Below are positions 7,472 through 16,303 of a DNA stretch of 32,994 nucleotides, in pieces. The notes below the pieces were generated by a model. It was not told the DNA's origin, did not search any database, and saw only the letters and a list, made by a program, of their open reading frames with translations. The stretch is from contig ONJQ01000027.1 in NCBI GenBank assembly GCA_900318175.1, positions 1-32,994 on the forward strand, written 5' to 3'. This DNA is from an uncultured Bacteroidales bacterium (GTDB taxonomy: Bacteria > Bacteroidota > Bacteroidia > Bacteroidales > P3). How positions within the stretch are numbered: position 1 is the first letter of the stretch; every line of letters starts with the position of its first letter. The position numbers and the translations under genes are program-made.

Positions 7472-10129
7472 TCACGGCATTCTGTTCTGGTCCACCTGCT
7501 TGACCACATAGGGCTTCGACATGTCGAAAATCTCCTCCAAGGGATGGGAAAGCTTCTGGACAAGGATGTGCGTGTTGTCCTGATGCTCTATGCCCTCCAG
7601 CTGGCGGGCTATCTGGTTCCAGTCGTGCATGGAGCAAATGAGGGGCACAAAGGTGTAGAGGTCGAAATTGTTAATCGTCATGTTGTCGATGCCCTCTGTC
7701 TCAATGCGGCTGTGGGCGCGTGCGAGACGTATCTCACCCACCTCAGCCAGCACCTGCTGGTATTTCTCATAGAGCACATATTCGTTCAGCAGAAACGCCA
7801 CAATACGGTCACTCAGGCGATTCCATACTGACGTGCTGATGGGGCGCGACACGAAGCGTCCCAGCATAAACGAACCTGCCGTCAGGCCGTTCAGTCCCCT
7901 TTCCATGCAAATCCGGCTCACCGTTTGGAAGAACTGTACCTGCCGCTGAGTGTCCAGCAGCAGAAAGACGCGCGACTGGTCCAGATGCGACCCCATCTTG
8001 CTCTGCAGCACCTCCTGCACATACTGGTCCGCGTGGAAGCTGTACCAGTTGTTCACCAGCGCACGGGCCGTGTCAGGACGGTCCTGCAGCTCAAGGCGAA
8101 TCAGACGGGCCAGCTTGTCCAAGTCGTCGATGACCGAAGCCTGCTCGCTGGTCACGATGTCCTGATAAGTCTCATAAGCGCTCTTCATGTCGGCAAAAAA
8201 CTGAACCTCGTCGCCCTCCAGCTGTACCTGCTCGCCGTGCAAATACTTCGTGAAACGGGCCGGCTTGAAGTCAGCCGTGCCTTTATAGATGGTCTGCTGC
8301 TTGCTGGAGACCGTAATATTGTCACCCTCATGCAGCACGGCACCCTCAGCATTCACCACCACAGTTTCACCCTCGCGTTCCTCCATGCGTATGCCGAAGC
8401 TGTGCAAGTCCAACAACGCCGGGATGCCGTAGCCGCGGCAGGCCGTAACCACATGGATGGCCGCGGGCGTCATGCTCAGTATGGCATGCACCTCGTTCAG
8501 CGTGATTGTATCCTCCGGCACGAAACGCTCCTGGCACAGGCACACCTGGCTCCCTTTGGCCACCATCTCCCTTGCCCTTGCTGCGCTGAAGCACAGCACC
8601 GCGCTGATTGCCGTGCGGGGCAGCACACTGATGCCGCGCCCAAAGAACTGCAGCCGCTGCATCGAGCGGTCGTCAATGGCGGCGGAAACTATCTGACGCA
8701 AGTGGTACGGCTTGATGATGTCCATCACCTGGGCTCGGCCGATGCGGTGCTCCCGCAGCAGGTCGATGGCGGCCACAAGGGCTGCGCGGCCTGTCATCTC
8801 GCTCATGTTCAGTTGCAGGACGGAGAAGAGACTCACCTGCCTGGGTCGCGTCTCGACGGCAAACTCGATGGTCACAGGCGAGTGGTAACGCTCCTCCAGT
8901 TTCACCAACAGAGGATGGAAATGGTACACTGCGGGGAAACGCTTCTTGATAGTGTCACGGTTCGTATAGGCGCAATCGTCCGACGTCACATCGCCGGTCA
9001 TAATCTCTTCGCCAAAGATGTTGCGGTAGCTCTCTATCTGGCTGCCCTTGCCCGTGCGGCTGTGGCGGCTGTACAGCACCCCGGGGTAAGAGGCATTGTT
9101 GCCGATGGTCCACACCATGCGCTGGAGTATCAGCGAGGGCGAAGCCTCCTTGCCCTGCATAAACGTCAGGATGAGATCCTGATTATCCTTGTAGAACGCG
9201 TACACATGGCGCGTCAGCTGCAGAGCCTGGTAGAAGGCATCGGTCAGCAGCCGCCCGCCGTCGGCCCTTGCCTCCTTGATTTCGCGCTCCATCTCCTCGA
9301 TGCGCTGCTGCTGCAGCCTGAGCGAGAGGGCCACATCACTGCTGTCGTACTTCCTTTCTATGCCGACCAACTCGCAGAGCGTATGCAGCGTGGAGAGGTA
9401 GACGCGGTTACCCATGCCCTCGTCGTGGCTGCTGCAGAGCGACTCGTACACCTGCCGTGTCACGCCCACGTTCAGCAGCGTGGGCATCAGACCGGGGATA
9501 TACTGTGGCATGGCACAGCGGATGGCGAACACCAGCGGATTGTGCGTGGCCCCCAACACCTGCCGCGTCATCACCTCCAGATTGCCGATGGCCTGTGCCA
9601 GCCGCTCCTCCACATGCTCCGGATGGCGGAACAGATGGGCGGTCAGTATGACAAAGTCCGGCACGGGGTAGCAGTTCTGCGTCAAGTCTAATAGCATGCG
9701 GCCCTTGTAGCTGATTTCGTCGTCGGAATAGTGGTTCTCCGTGAGGGCTGTCACCAGCTCCTCATTCTCCTCCACGGGATGGTCCCTCACGTAGTCTATT
9801 ATGGAGCGGCGGAAGGCCGACCGATGGGCGGCGAGGGCCTGTAACTGCACGGGCGTTGCCGTGCCGTCGTGCTCGGCAAGCAGCAGGCGCAGAAAAGCCT
9901 CCTTCTCACCGCCGCGCGTTTTCAGCAGCAGGTACATGTCGTACCACCGCGGTGGGAACTCACTTGGAGCCTCCTCACCGTCTGGGGTATAGATTACCGT
10001 ACCGGGCTTGTTGCCCTCAAGCGTGTTGGAAGCATCGTCCACGTCGCAGTTAAACACTTCCGGCCCACATTGCGCATAGCGACGCACCATGTGGTAGTTG
10101 GGGTAGCTGGCTCTGATAAGTATCTTCAT
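7472..10129 (-). CDS. PPDK-derived ATP-grasp and phosphohistidine protein lacking the PEP barrel
   Basis: The 885-aa protein is a distant relative of pyruvate phosphate dikinase. After about 138 unrecognised residues, ISYKGRMLLDLTQNCYPVPD (139-158) lines up with the start of the PPDK nucleotide-binding domain. FAIRCAMPQYIPGLMPTLLN (201-220) matches the PPDK stretch with R-S-G and M-P-G-M. QRMVWTIGN...GVLYSRHSRTG (336-360) and VTIEFAVE (419-426) match the rest of the ATP-grasp fold. A swivelling domain follows (about 495-620), and H559 aligns with the phosphorylated histidine of PPDK's T-S-H-A-A motif, although neighbouring residues differ. The remaining 265 residues are helix-like and do not resemble the PEP/pyruvate barrel. 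The start MKILIRAS at 10129 is chosen over an upstream ATG at 10183 that would overlap the S41 gene. The acceptor of any phosphate is unknown. Confidence 0.7.
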   Translation of the reverse strand: MKILIRASYPNYHMVRRYAQCGPEVFNCDVDDASNTLEGNKPGTVIYTPDGEEAPSEFPPRWYDMYLLLKTRGGEKEAFLRLLLAEHDGTATPVQLQALAAHRSAFRRSIIDYVRDHPVEENEELVTALTENHYSDDEISYKGRMLLDLTQNCYPVPDFVILTAHLFRHPEHVEERLAQAIGNLEVMTRQVLGATHNPLVFAIRCAMPQYIPGLMPTLLNVGVTRQVYESLCSSHDEGMGNRVYLSTLHTLCELVGIERKYDSSDVALSLRLQQQRIEEMEREIKEARADGGRLLTDAFYQALQLTRHVYAFYKDNQDLILTFMQGKEASPSLILQRMVWTIGNNASYPGVLYSRHSRTGKGSQIESYRNIFGEEIMTGDVTSDDCAYTNRDTIKKRFPAVYHFHPLLVKLEERYHSPVTIEFAVETRPRQVSLFSVLQLNMSEMTGRAALVAAIDLLREHRIGRAQVMDIIKPYHLRQIVSAAIDDRSMQRLQFFGRGISVLPRTAISAVLCFSAARAREMVAKGSQVCLCQERFVPEDTITLNEVHAILSMTPAAIHVVTACRGYGIPALLDLHSFGIRMEEREGETVVVNAEGAVLHEGDNITVSSKQQTIYKGTADFKPARFTKYLHGEQVQLEGDEVQFFADMKSAYETYQDIVTSEQASVIDDLDKLARLIRLELQDRPDTARALVNNWYSFHADQYVQEVLQSKMGSHLDQSRVFLLLDTQRQVQFFQTVSRICMERGLNGLTAGSFMLGRFVSRPISTSVWNRLSDRIVAFLLNEYVLYEKYQQVLAEVGEIRLARAHSRIETEGIDNMTINNFDLYTFVPLICSMHDWNQIARQLEGIEHQDNTHILVQKLSHPLEEIFDMSKPYVVKQVDQNRMP

Positions 10130-10169
10130 GGTAATGAAATAAAAGATTATAAAATTAGAGATTAGCGCT

Positions 10170-11201
10170 TCAAGAATTATCAAGACTCAATATTATTGCA
10201 CAGGCGGAATCTATAATGTTGTCGCGTCCCTCGGTTTGGGACTTCCTGCGGTCGAAGGGCAGCAGGATGTCCGGCGGGACACCGTTCTCGTAGTTTTTCC
10301 CATCCAAGGCCAGTGTACGGGTGATGGAGAAGCGGTAGAGCCAACCGTTGGGGAGTGTCCCCATGGTGGGAAGACCCAATCCGCCTCCCGTCGTGTCGCC
10401 CATCAGGCGGATATTGTCGTAGGCCTGTGTGGCAATGGCAAAAGTACTGGTAGCACTGAAGCAGCCACGATCAACCAGCACCAGCACCGGAAGCTGGAAT
10501 GCCTCACCACTGTTCACAGGAGCATAGGTAGGCACTGCAGGGGAGAAAGCGTCGTGAGCCCGACCATTCTTAATCTGGCTGGTGTAGAGCACCTGCCCAT
10601 TCGAGGGCATCACGCTCAACAGCCGGTCGATATTTGAGAGGTTGCCGCCCCCGTTGCCACGCATGTCAATAATCATCCCCTTGGCATCAGGATAGGACTT
10701 TATGATGTGCCTCAATCCGGAGACTGAGACAGTATTGCTAAATGAGCCATAGAAAGCATATATCACCCGCCCGTCGCACAATGGAGTATGTGCCAGACCG
10801 CCAGTGCTGTGGTAGCCCACACCGAGGTAGTTCAGCACCACCACGTCCACATCAATGCCGCTTTGGGCGTAGAAACGGCGATGCACGGAGTCCGACCGCG
10901 AAGCGTCATGAGGCGAGTAGAGATTTACATGGCCGTCGTTTAGGCAATTCAACGCCGTCGCACACACCGCAAACAGGCTGTCCTCCCCCATTCCCTCATG
11001 CACCAGCGGACGCAGCGTGTCGTACACCCGCTGCCAGTCCACGCCCTTCACGTCGAACATCGAGTACTGCTCATCCACCCGTTGCCACAAATAGTCGAAC
11101 GTCTTCACCGCATCCGCCTCGCCCTTATACATAAAAGCCTTCTCACAACCCACAGTCAGAAATACACCCAGCATCACTAACGGAACAAAGAACCTCTTCA
11201 T
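10170..11201 (-). CDS. S41-family peptidase, lipoprotein
   Basis: The 343-aa protein has a lipoprotein signal peptide with lipobox LTVGC (C19). It has the S41 (C-terminal processing/tricorn-type) core: GMIIDMRGNGGGN (175-187), the nucleophile region DRGCFSATS with S249, and GDTTGGGLGLP (268-278). This pattern matches Bacteroidota S41 lipoproteins of unknown substrate. A classical PDZ domain is not evident. It is probably anchored in the outer or inner membrane facing the periplasm. It lies between an outer-membrane barrel gene (68 bases upstream) and the PPDK-like gene (40 bases downstream), all on the minus strand. Confidence 0.88.
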   Translation of the reverse strand: MKRFFVPLVMLGVFLTVGCEKAFMYKGEADAVKTFDYLWQRVDEQYSMFDVKGVDWQRVYDTLRPLVHEGMGEDSLFAVCATALNCLNDGHVNLYSPHDASRSDSVHRRFYAQSGIDVDVVVLNYLGVGYHSTGGLAHTPLCDGRVIYAFYGSFSNTVSVSGLRHIIKSYPDAKGMIIDMRGNGGGNLSNIDRLLSVMPSNGQVLYTSQIKNGRAHDAFSPAVPTYAPVNSGEAFQLPVLVLVDRGCFSATSTFAIATQAYDNIRLMGDTTGGGLGLPTMGTLPNGWLYRFSITRTLALDGKNYENGVPPDILLPFDRRKSQTEGRDNIIDSACAIILSLDNS

Positions 11202-11269
11202 ATTTACTTCATTTTTAAGTTCTACCCTTCTTTATTATCTCAACCACCATATCTTCCTCACTCGTTCCT

Positions 11270-12067
11270 CTAAAGTAGGAACAACAATTGAATAACCAGT
11301 CCATGTGTGGCTTGTTGGAAGCGCCACGGCGCCTTATCAACTGTTGCCGACTGCCTTGAGGTGACATACTGCCAGTAGTATGCCGCCCCAACCTCATTGC
11401 CTCCACGCAGCGAGTAGCGCACACCCACCTGCGTAGCCAACCCCGTGCAGCCCGCCAAGTACCATTCATATTGGTCGAACGCGCAGGCAACAGGATTGGA
11501 CACATCACGGTCATAATTATTCACATACGAAAACCCCGGACGCAACAACACCGCCATCGGGTCCGCCCACAGTTGCGCGTAGCCAATCCAACGCTTGTAG
11601 GCATATTCGGCGCGTGACGTGAGACGGAGCCGGATGAAGTTGGACATGCCAACACTGGCATTGCTCAATTGCGAGTTGTAACGTATGTCGAACAGGTCGT
11701 CAACCCTTACTCCAGCCCAGAGCCTCCAATTGTCACCATGCAGCATCCTTCGCAGCAGCTCGGCATGCACTGACAGCTGTCCGCCATAGGCAAACAACGA
11801 ACTCAGGCGGACACTGTAGCCGAAGCCCCCGGCGGCAAGGGCCGCACCAGCATCCCACCGCCAGAGCGTATCGCACCGTTCCACATGCACACCGCTGAGG
11901 AGTTCAGGACCGCGTAGCACCAAAGGCGATGCTCCATAATCGCGGAAAGAGCCCAATCCGACGCCACCCTCCAAACCTAAAAAGAAGGGTCGCGACGACA
12001 CCTCCTGCGCCCCGAGCGGAAGAGCTAAAAAGAGAGCTAAAAAGAGCGTTATCAACAACCGTTTCAT
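11270..12067 (-). CDS. predicted outer-membrane beta-barrel protein
   Basis: The 265-aa product begins with a clear signal peptide (about 1-20, LPLGAQ). The mature part is rich in alternating hydrophobic/polar strands with aromatic and glycine residues and ends in a hydrophobic strand (GLVIQLLFLL), as outer-membrane barrels do. No family motif was recognised. The start at 12067 (MKRLLITLF) is preferred over the longer frame from 12097 because it gives a normal signal peptide. It is the first gene of the minus-strand series, and a TAnnTTTG element lies about 61 bases upstream. Confidence 0.75.
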   Translation of the reverse strand: MKRLLITLFLALFLALPLGAQEVSSRPFFLGLEGGVGLGSFRDYGASPLVLRGPELLSGVHVERCDTLWRWDAGAALAAGGFGYSVRLSSLFAYGGQLSVHAELLRRMLHGDNWRLWAGVRVDDLFDIRYNSQLSNASVGMSNFIRLRLTSRAEYAYKRWIGYAQLWADPMAVLLRPGFSYVNNYDRDVSNPVACAFDQYEWYLAGCTGLATQVGVRYSLRGGNEVGAAYYWQYVTSRQSATVDKAPWRFQQATHGLVIQLLFLL

Positions 12068-12108
12068 AAATTTTTTGTCGAAAAATCGTCTATTCAAAAA
12101 AAAAGATT

Positions 12109-12116
12109 TATCTTTG
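12109..12116 (+). promoter_or_regulatory. -7 element for the lipoprotein-murL-murD2 unit
   Basis: The bases read TATCTTTG, matching TAnnTTTG. The predicted start is near 12123, about 55 bases before the lipoprotein ATG. It lies face to face with the minus-strand element at 12128-12135. No matching -33 TTG was seen. Confidence 0.55.
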
Positions 12117-12127
12117 CAATTCGATTA

Positions 12128-12135
12128 CAAAAGTA
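12128..12135 (-). promoter_or_regulatory. -7 element for the minus-strand barrel-S41-PPDK-like unit
   Basis: On the minus strand the bases read TACTTTTG, matching TAnnTTTG. The predicted start is near 12121, about 54 bases before the ATG at 12067. It overlaps the start region of the plus-strand promoter. Confidence 0.5.
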
Positions 12136-12177
12136 CAAAATATTTTTCACATAGATAAATATAAATCCATAAATACA

Positions 12178-13551
12178 ATGAAAACAATGAGAAAGGTATC
12201 CATTTTCAAGGTAGTCGCACTAACATTTATGACCATCGGCTGCCTTGTTTCCTGCAATCAAAACACTCAAAACGGACCCACCGTCAACGAAATGCAGACC
12301 CGCCTGAACGACATTATGAAAGAGTATCAGGAGATGCAGAGCACCTGCGATGACTACAGCCGTCAGCTGGCCGCAAAGGACAGTTCCATCCAGGCACAGG
12401 CCGCCGAAATCCAGCGCCTCATCGACCAACTGGGCACTGCCGGCAAGAGCACCGCTGTTAAGGGTGGCCGCACCGCCGCTAAGGCAAGCCCCGCTCAGCA
12501 GCGCAAACTCCGCGCCGAGCTCAAGGCTAAAAAAGCCGAAATCGCCCGTCTGCAGGAACGTCTCAACCAGCAAACTGCCGAACTCAATGCCCTTAAAGCT
12601 GCCGACAACTATGCCGACCGCGAGGCTTTAGCCCGTCTGCAAATGCTGGTGAAAGACCAGGAAAACCGCATCATTGCCCTGACCAACGACAAAGTAGCCC
12701 TCACCAATATCAACGACTCGCTGGTAGCCCACGTGGCCTATCTGATGGGTCAGCGAATGGACAGCGAGAAGACCTCCAATGCCGAATATGCCGCACAGGT
12801 TGCCGTGCTGCAAGACCAGGTGGCCAACCAGCAGACTGAAATCAACCGTCTGCGTGAAGAGCTGGCCAAGCAGACCGCAGCAGCCCAAGAGGCCGCCAAG
12901 AAGAGCAACACCGCTGCAACACAGACCAAGACTGATGTGGCCAAGACAAAAGGCTCCATCAACAAGAAACTTGCTCAGTTGCAAGCTCAGTGCGACGAGT
13001 ACTATGAAGAACTGGAGCGTCTCCGCGCCGAGAACATCATCCTGAAAAACGAGAACGACAGCCTCCGCAGTCAAGTGGTCACCATGAAGAAGAACGTCGA
13101 GAACGTAGCTGTCGAAAACGCCAAAATGGCCGCCAAGATGAGCCGCGCTTCCGTCCTCTCCACCTCCGAACTGAACGTCACCCCGCTGAAACGCCTCAGC
13201 AACGGTACTGGCAAGCCGACCTCCCGTGCTTCCGCAACCCACGCTTTCCGCATTGAAGGTTATCTGATGGGCAACTCGGTTGTCGAGCCCGGCACCATCA
13301 CCCTCTACGCTGTCATCACCTCTCCCTCCAACGTTGTGCTGCACAATGGCACTGTGGAGCAGAAATTCGACGCCAACGGCGTGCGCACCACCTACACGAT
13401 GGTTCAGGCCTACGAGTTCACCGGCCAAACCCGTCCCTTCGACATGAGCTGGAGCTGCGACGACCAGACGGAACTGGAATCCGGCGTCTATCGCCTGAGC
13501 CTCTATGCCAACGGCAACCTTATCGGTGTCACCGAGTTCAAGTTGAAATAA
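12178..13551 (+). CDS. coiled-coil lipoprotein with C-terminal beta domain
   Basis: The 457-aa protein has a lipoprotein signal peptide with lipobox LVSC (C26). Residues about 34-320 are a long Ala/Gln/Glu/Lys-rich coiled coil with heptad-like leucines, broken by a basic Ala/Lys-rich segment near 88-110 and an Ala/Thr-rich one near 235-260. The last 115 residues (from about 343) look like a beta-sandwich (FRIEGYLMGNSVVEPG, GVYRLSLYANGNLIGVTEF). No named family was recognised. A membrane-anchored periplasmic spacer or scaffold is plausible. It is the first gene of a unit that continues into murL 33 bases later. A second ATG three codons in is also possible. Confidence 0.8.
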   Translation: MKTMRKVSIFKVVALTFMTIGCLVSCNQNTQNGPTVNEMQTRLNDIMKEYQEMQSTCDDYSRQLAAKDSSIQAQAAEIQRLIDQLGTAGKSTAVKGGRTAAKASPAQQRKLRAELKAKKAEIARLQERLNQQTAELNALKAADNYADREALARLQMLVKDQENRIIALTNDKVALTNINDSLVAHVAYLMGQRMDSEKTSNAEYAAQVAVLQDQVANQQTEINRLREELAKQTAAAQEAAKKSNTAATQTKTDVAKTKGSINKKLAQLQAQCDEYYEELERLRAENIILKNENDSLRSQVVTMKKNVENVAVENAKMAAKMSRASVLSTSELNVTPLKRLSNGTGKPTSRASATHAFRIEGYLMGNSVVEPGTITLYAVITSPSNVVLHNGTVEQKFDANGVRTTYTMVQAYEFTGQTRPFDMSWSCDDQTELESGVYRLSLYANGNLIGVTEFKLK

Positions 13552-13584
13552 CAACTGTGCGGCAGGGCCGTTCCTAAACTTGTG

Positions 13585-14955
13585 ATGTCCAACCAGACAA
13601 AATACATTTCTTTCCGCCAGACTTACCCCGAGTTTGTCTATGAAAGCTACCGTTACGATGTGCAGTCCGATGGGCTGCACATCGTATTTACTTTCCGCAT
13701 AGGCAACCACGAGTTCCACCCCACAGCGAAAATCCCGCCACGTAGGTTCCTGAACTTCGATCTGGACAGTGAGCTGATGAAGAGGCTTGTGTTCAACATC
13801 GGCATGATTGAGCTCATCAGCTATTGGAAATGCTTCTGTCCCCCGAGGGTGGTCGTTGCTTGCGGGCAACTCTCGGCATCGGAGAGAGAGTTTTGGCGGA
13901 AGGTGTACTACAACGGTTTGGGCGAGTTCTTTTACATCAACGGCATCGAGGCCTCGATGGAGGATTTCATGGAGCTGATTAGCCCAGAGCGCGAGCCGGG
14001 TGATTATCCACAAGTGGCCCATCTGCCCAAGGAAGACTGCTGCCTTGTGCCCATAGGTGGCGGCAAGGACTCGGTGGTGACACTGGAGCTGACGGCTGAG
14101 GCCTTGGGCACGCGGGCACACATCGTGCCGCTGATTATGAACCCCCGTGGGGCGACGGTGAACTGCGCCGCCCAGGCAGGCTACACAATGGAGGAGGTGC
14201 TGGTGATTCACCGCAGCATCGACCCCCACCTGCTGGAGCTGAACGCCGCGGGGTGTTTGAACGGTCACACACCCTTCAGCGCGATGCTTGCTTTCTACAC
14301 GCTGCTGGCAGCAGCGTTGAGCGGCATCCCGCACATCGCCCTTTCCAACGAGGCCAGCGCCAACGAGGCCACTGTGGCCGCCACAGGGGTGAACCACCAA
14401 TACTCAAAGAGCAAGGCTTTCGAGGACGATTTCCGCAGCCATGTAGCCACAGCAGTGGGCAAGGGGTTCAACTATTACAGTTTCCTGCGTCCGCTGACGG
14501 AGTTGCAGATTGCGATGCTCTTCAGCCGGGAGCCGAAATATTTCGATGTGTTCCGCAGCTGCAATGCGGGCAGCAAGGAGGACCGCTGGTGCGGCAAGTG
14601 CGCCAAATGCCTCTTTGCCTACATCATCCTTTCCCCCTTCATTTCCCCAGAGCGTCTGGACGCCATTTTTGGACGCAACCTGCTGGACGACCCGCAACTG
14701 GAAAAGTACTTCATGGAGCTGACAGGCCACGGCGAGACGAAGCCTTTTGAGTGCGTAGGCACCATCGACGAGGTGAACGCCGCCCTGTGCATGGCAACAA
14801 CCCGCTGGTATGGCAAGCGGAAGCCTCTGCTTCTTCAGCGCCATGCACCACAACCCTGCAAGTTGCCACTCGACGCCCTAAGCGGCGACCACAACGTCCC
14901 TCCCCTATTGTTCAACAAACTGAAAGAGCATGTACAGGCAGCAGCAATGGGTTGA
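13585..14955 (+). CDS. murL: UDP-MurNAc-L-Ala-L-Glu epimerase MurL
   Basis: MurL converts the terminal L-Glu of UDP-MurNAc-L-Ala-L-Glu to D-Glu in an ATP-dependent reaction. With MurD2 it replaces the usual MurI plus MurD route; the pair was characterised in Xanthomonas oryzae. The 456-aa protein has an N-terminal domain of about 145 residues. It then has a PP-loop-like nucleotide motif IGGGKDS (157-163) and the conserved SNEASANEAT (254-263). A cysteine group follows, C326, C336, C339 and C342 (RSCN...WCGKCAKC). The size and motif order fit MurL. The GTG at 13582 precedes the ATG at 13585, and the ATG is chosen. The gene overlaps murD2 by 26 bases, implying translational coupling. The assignment rests on motifs plus the MurD-family neighbour. 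Confidence 0.85.
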   Translation: MSNQTKYISFRQTYPEFVYESYRYDVQSDGLHIVFTFRIGNHEFHPTAKIPPRRFLNFDLDSELMKRLVFNIGMIELISYWKCFCPPRVVVACGQLSASEREFWRKVYYNGLGEFFYINGIEASMEDFMELISPEREPGDYPQVAHLPKEDCCLVPIGGGKDSVVTLELTAEALGTRAHIVPLIMNPRGATVNCAAQAGYTMEEVLVIHRSIDPHLLELNAAGCLNGHTPFSAMLAFYTLLAAALSGIPHIALSNEASANEATVAATGVNHQYSKSKAFEDDFRSHVATAVGKGFNYYSFLRPLTELQIAMLFSREPKYFDVFRSCNAGSKEDRWCGKCAKCLFAYIILSPFISPERLDAIFGRNLLDDPQLEKYFMELTGHGETKPFECVGTIDEVNAALCMATTRWYGKRKPLLLQRHAPQPCKLPLDALSGDHNVPPLLFNKLKEHVQAAAMG

Positions 14956-16285
14956 ACGTCTGGCTAACCGTCGCATACTGATTGCGGGGTACGGCCGTGA
15001 GGGCAAAAGCACACATGCCTTGGTAGGGCAGCTTGCACCCACGGCAGAGGTGACTGTGGCCGCAAACGACCAAGAAGCCATCGCTCTGATGGACGCTGCA
15101 CGGGCCAAGGGCACACAGTACGACATGGTCGTCAAATCACCAGGCATCCCCACCATGAAACTGGAGGGGCACTGCGACCCCGAGACCATCACCTCGCAGA
15201 CCGACCTCTTTCTGCAAATTTATGGTGACCAGACTATAGCCGTCACGGGCACCAAGGGGAAAAGCACCACGACCAAGCTTATCGCACACGTGTTGGGGAC
15301 GGCACTTGCCGACGGCAGAAAGACCATACTGGCAGGGAATATAGGCATACCACTGTTCGACATCGTCCCTGAGTTGGATGACCACAGTATAGTTGTAGCG
15401 GAGCTGTCCTGCCACCAGCTGGAGAACATACACCGCGGGCCGCGGACGGGTGTGCTCCTCAACCTCTTCCCTGAACATCTGGACCATTACCGCGACTACC
15501 GCGACTACGAGCTGGCCAAAATGCAGTTGGTGCTGCGCCAAAGCAAGGGTGACGTCTGCATCGTCAATACCGACAGCAAGGATCTCCACACCCTCTGCCA
15601 CGAGCTGGAGGACCGTATACACTCCACGGTTCATTACTATTCCGGGCGGCAGGCCGACCAGCTGCTGGGCGCGGTCCCGTCGCCGCTGCAGGGCAGCCAC
15701 AACAGGGCCAACACCTATGCGGCCTGGCTTGCAGCGGAGCTGCAGGGGGTGACTTTCGACCGGTTCACAAAAGCCTTAGCCTCGTTCCAACCCCTGCCCC
15801 ACCGCTTAGAAAGGGTGGGCACTTACGGGGGCATCACCTTCTATAACGATTCCATCAGCACCATTCCGCAAGCCACGATTGCCGCGGTGGAGACGCTTGA
15901 GAGGGTGGACACGCTGATTGTCGGCGGCATGGACCGCGGCATAGACTACGGCGCGCTGGTGCAATACCTGGCCCATCCCACGCGGGCGGGTAGCCAAATC
16001 AGCAATGTGGCTTTTGTGGGGCAGGCGGGCAGGCGCATACACCACGACCTTGCACGGCTGCCCGATCGTCCGCTGGACAGGATGAATGCCTTGCTGCTGA
16101 GCGACGACTACAGAGTTATCGTCTCATGGTGTTTCGAGCATACGGCTGCGGGCAAGATCTGCCTCCTCTCCCCTGCCGCGGCAAGCTACGACGGTTTCAA
16201 GAACTTCGAGGAGCGCGGCAACACCTATAAGAATCTGATACGGTCCATGGGCGGGAGCGCCATGGATGCGACAAGTGAAAAGTGA
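14930..16285 (+). CDS. murD2: MurD-family ligase, MurD2 type (UDP-MurNAc-L-Ala : L-Glu ligase)
   Basis: The 451-aa cytosolic ligase has the Mur ligase layout. It starts with a UDP-binding N-terminal domain (ILIAGYGREGKS, 16-27), followed by the ATP P-loop VTGTKGKSTTTK (105-116). Next come ELSCHQLE (158-165), NLFPEHLDHY (178-187) and K197 in the position of the carbamylated lysine region. The C-terminal domain contains VGGMDRGIDY. Ordinary MurD enzymes usually have SSFQLE and a D-H-[LM]-D motif; here SCHQLE and E-H-L-D are seen, consistent with a divergent subtype. Because it overlaps murL it is assigned as the L-Glu-adding MurD2, which is an inference from context. The last codons, encoding T-S-E-K, fall in an AGTGAAAAGTGAAT tract also found near the four-helix-bundle gene. 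Confidence 0.85.
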   Translation: MYRQQQWVERLANRRILIAGYGREGKSTHALVGQLAPTAEVTVAANDQEAIALMDAARAKGTQYDMVVKSPGIPTMKLEGHCDPETITSQTDLFLQIYGDQTIAVTGTKGKSTTTKLIAHVLGTALADGRKTILAGNIGIPLFDIVPELDDHSIVVAELSCHQLENIHRGPRTGVLLNLFPEHLDHYRDYRDYELAKMQLVLRQSKGDVCIVNTDSKDLHTLCHELEDRIHSTVHYYSGRQADQLLGAVPSPLQGSHNRANTYAAWLAAELQGVTFDRFTKALASFQPLPHRLERVGTYGGITFYNDSISTIPQATIAAVETLERVDTLIVGGMDRGIDYGALVQYLAHPTRAGSQISNVAFVGQAGRRIHHDLARLPDRPLDRMNALLLSDDYRVIVSWCFEHTAAGKICLLSPAAASYDGFKNFEERGNTYKNLIRSMGGSAMDATSEK

Positions 16286-16303
16286 ATTACCCATCCGAAA
16301 AAA

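Noticed and set aside
7925-9691. 588-codon open frame on the plus strand
   Set aside because: It is antisense to the PPDK-like gene, and its His/Gln/Val-rich composition is that of a shadow frame. The minus-strand product has recognisable domains.
12628-14400. 590-codon open frame on the minus strand spanning two plus-strand genes
   Set aside because: It crosses the lipoprotein-murL junction and encodes low-complexity His/Gly/Val-rich sequence without motifs. It is a by-product of GC-rich codon usage.
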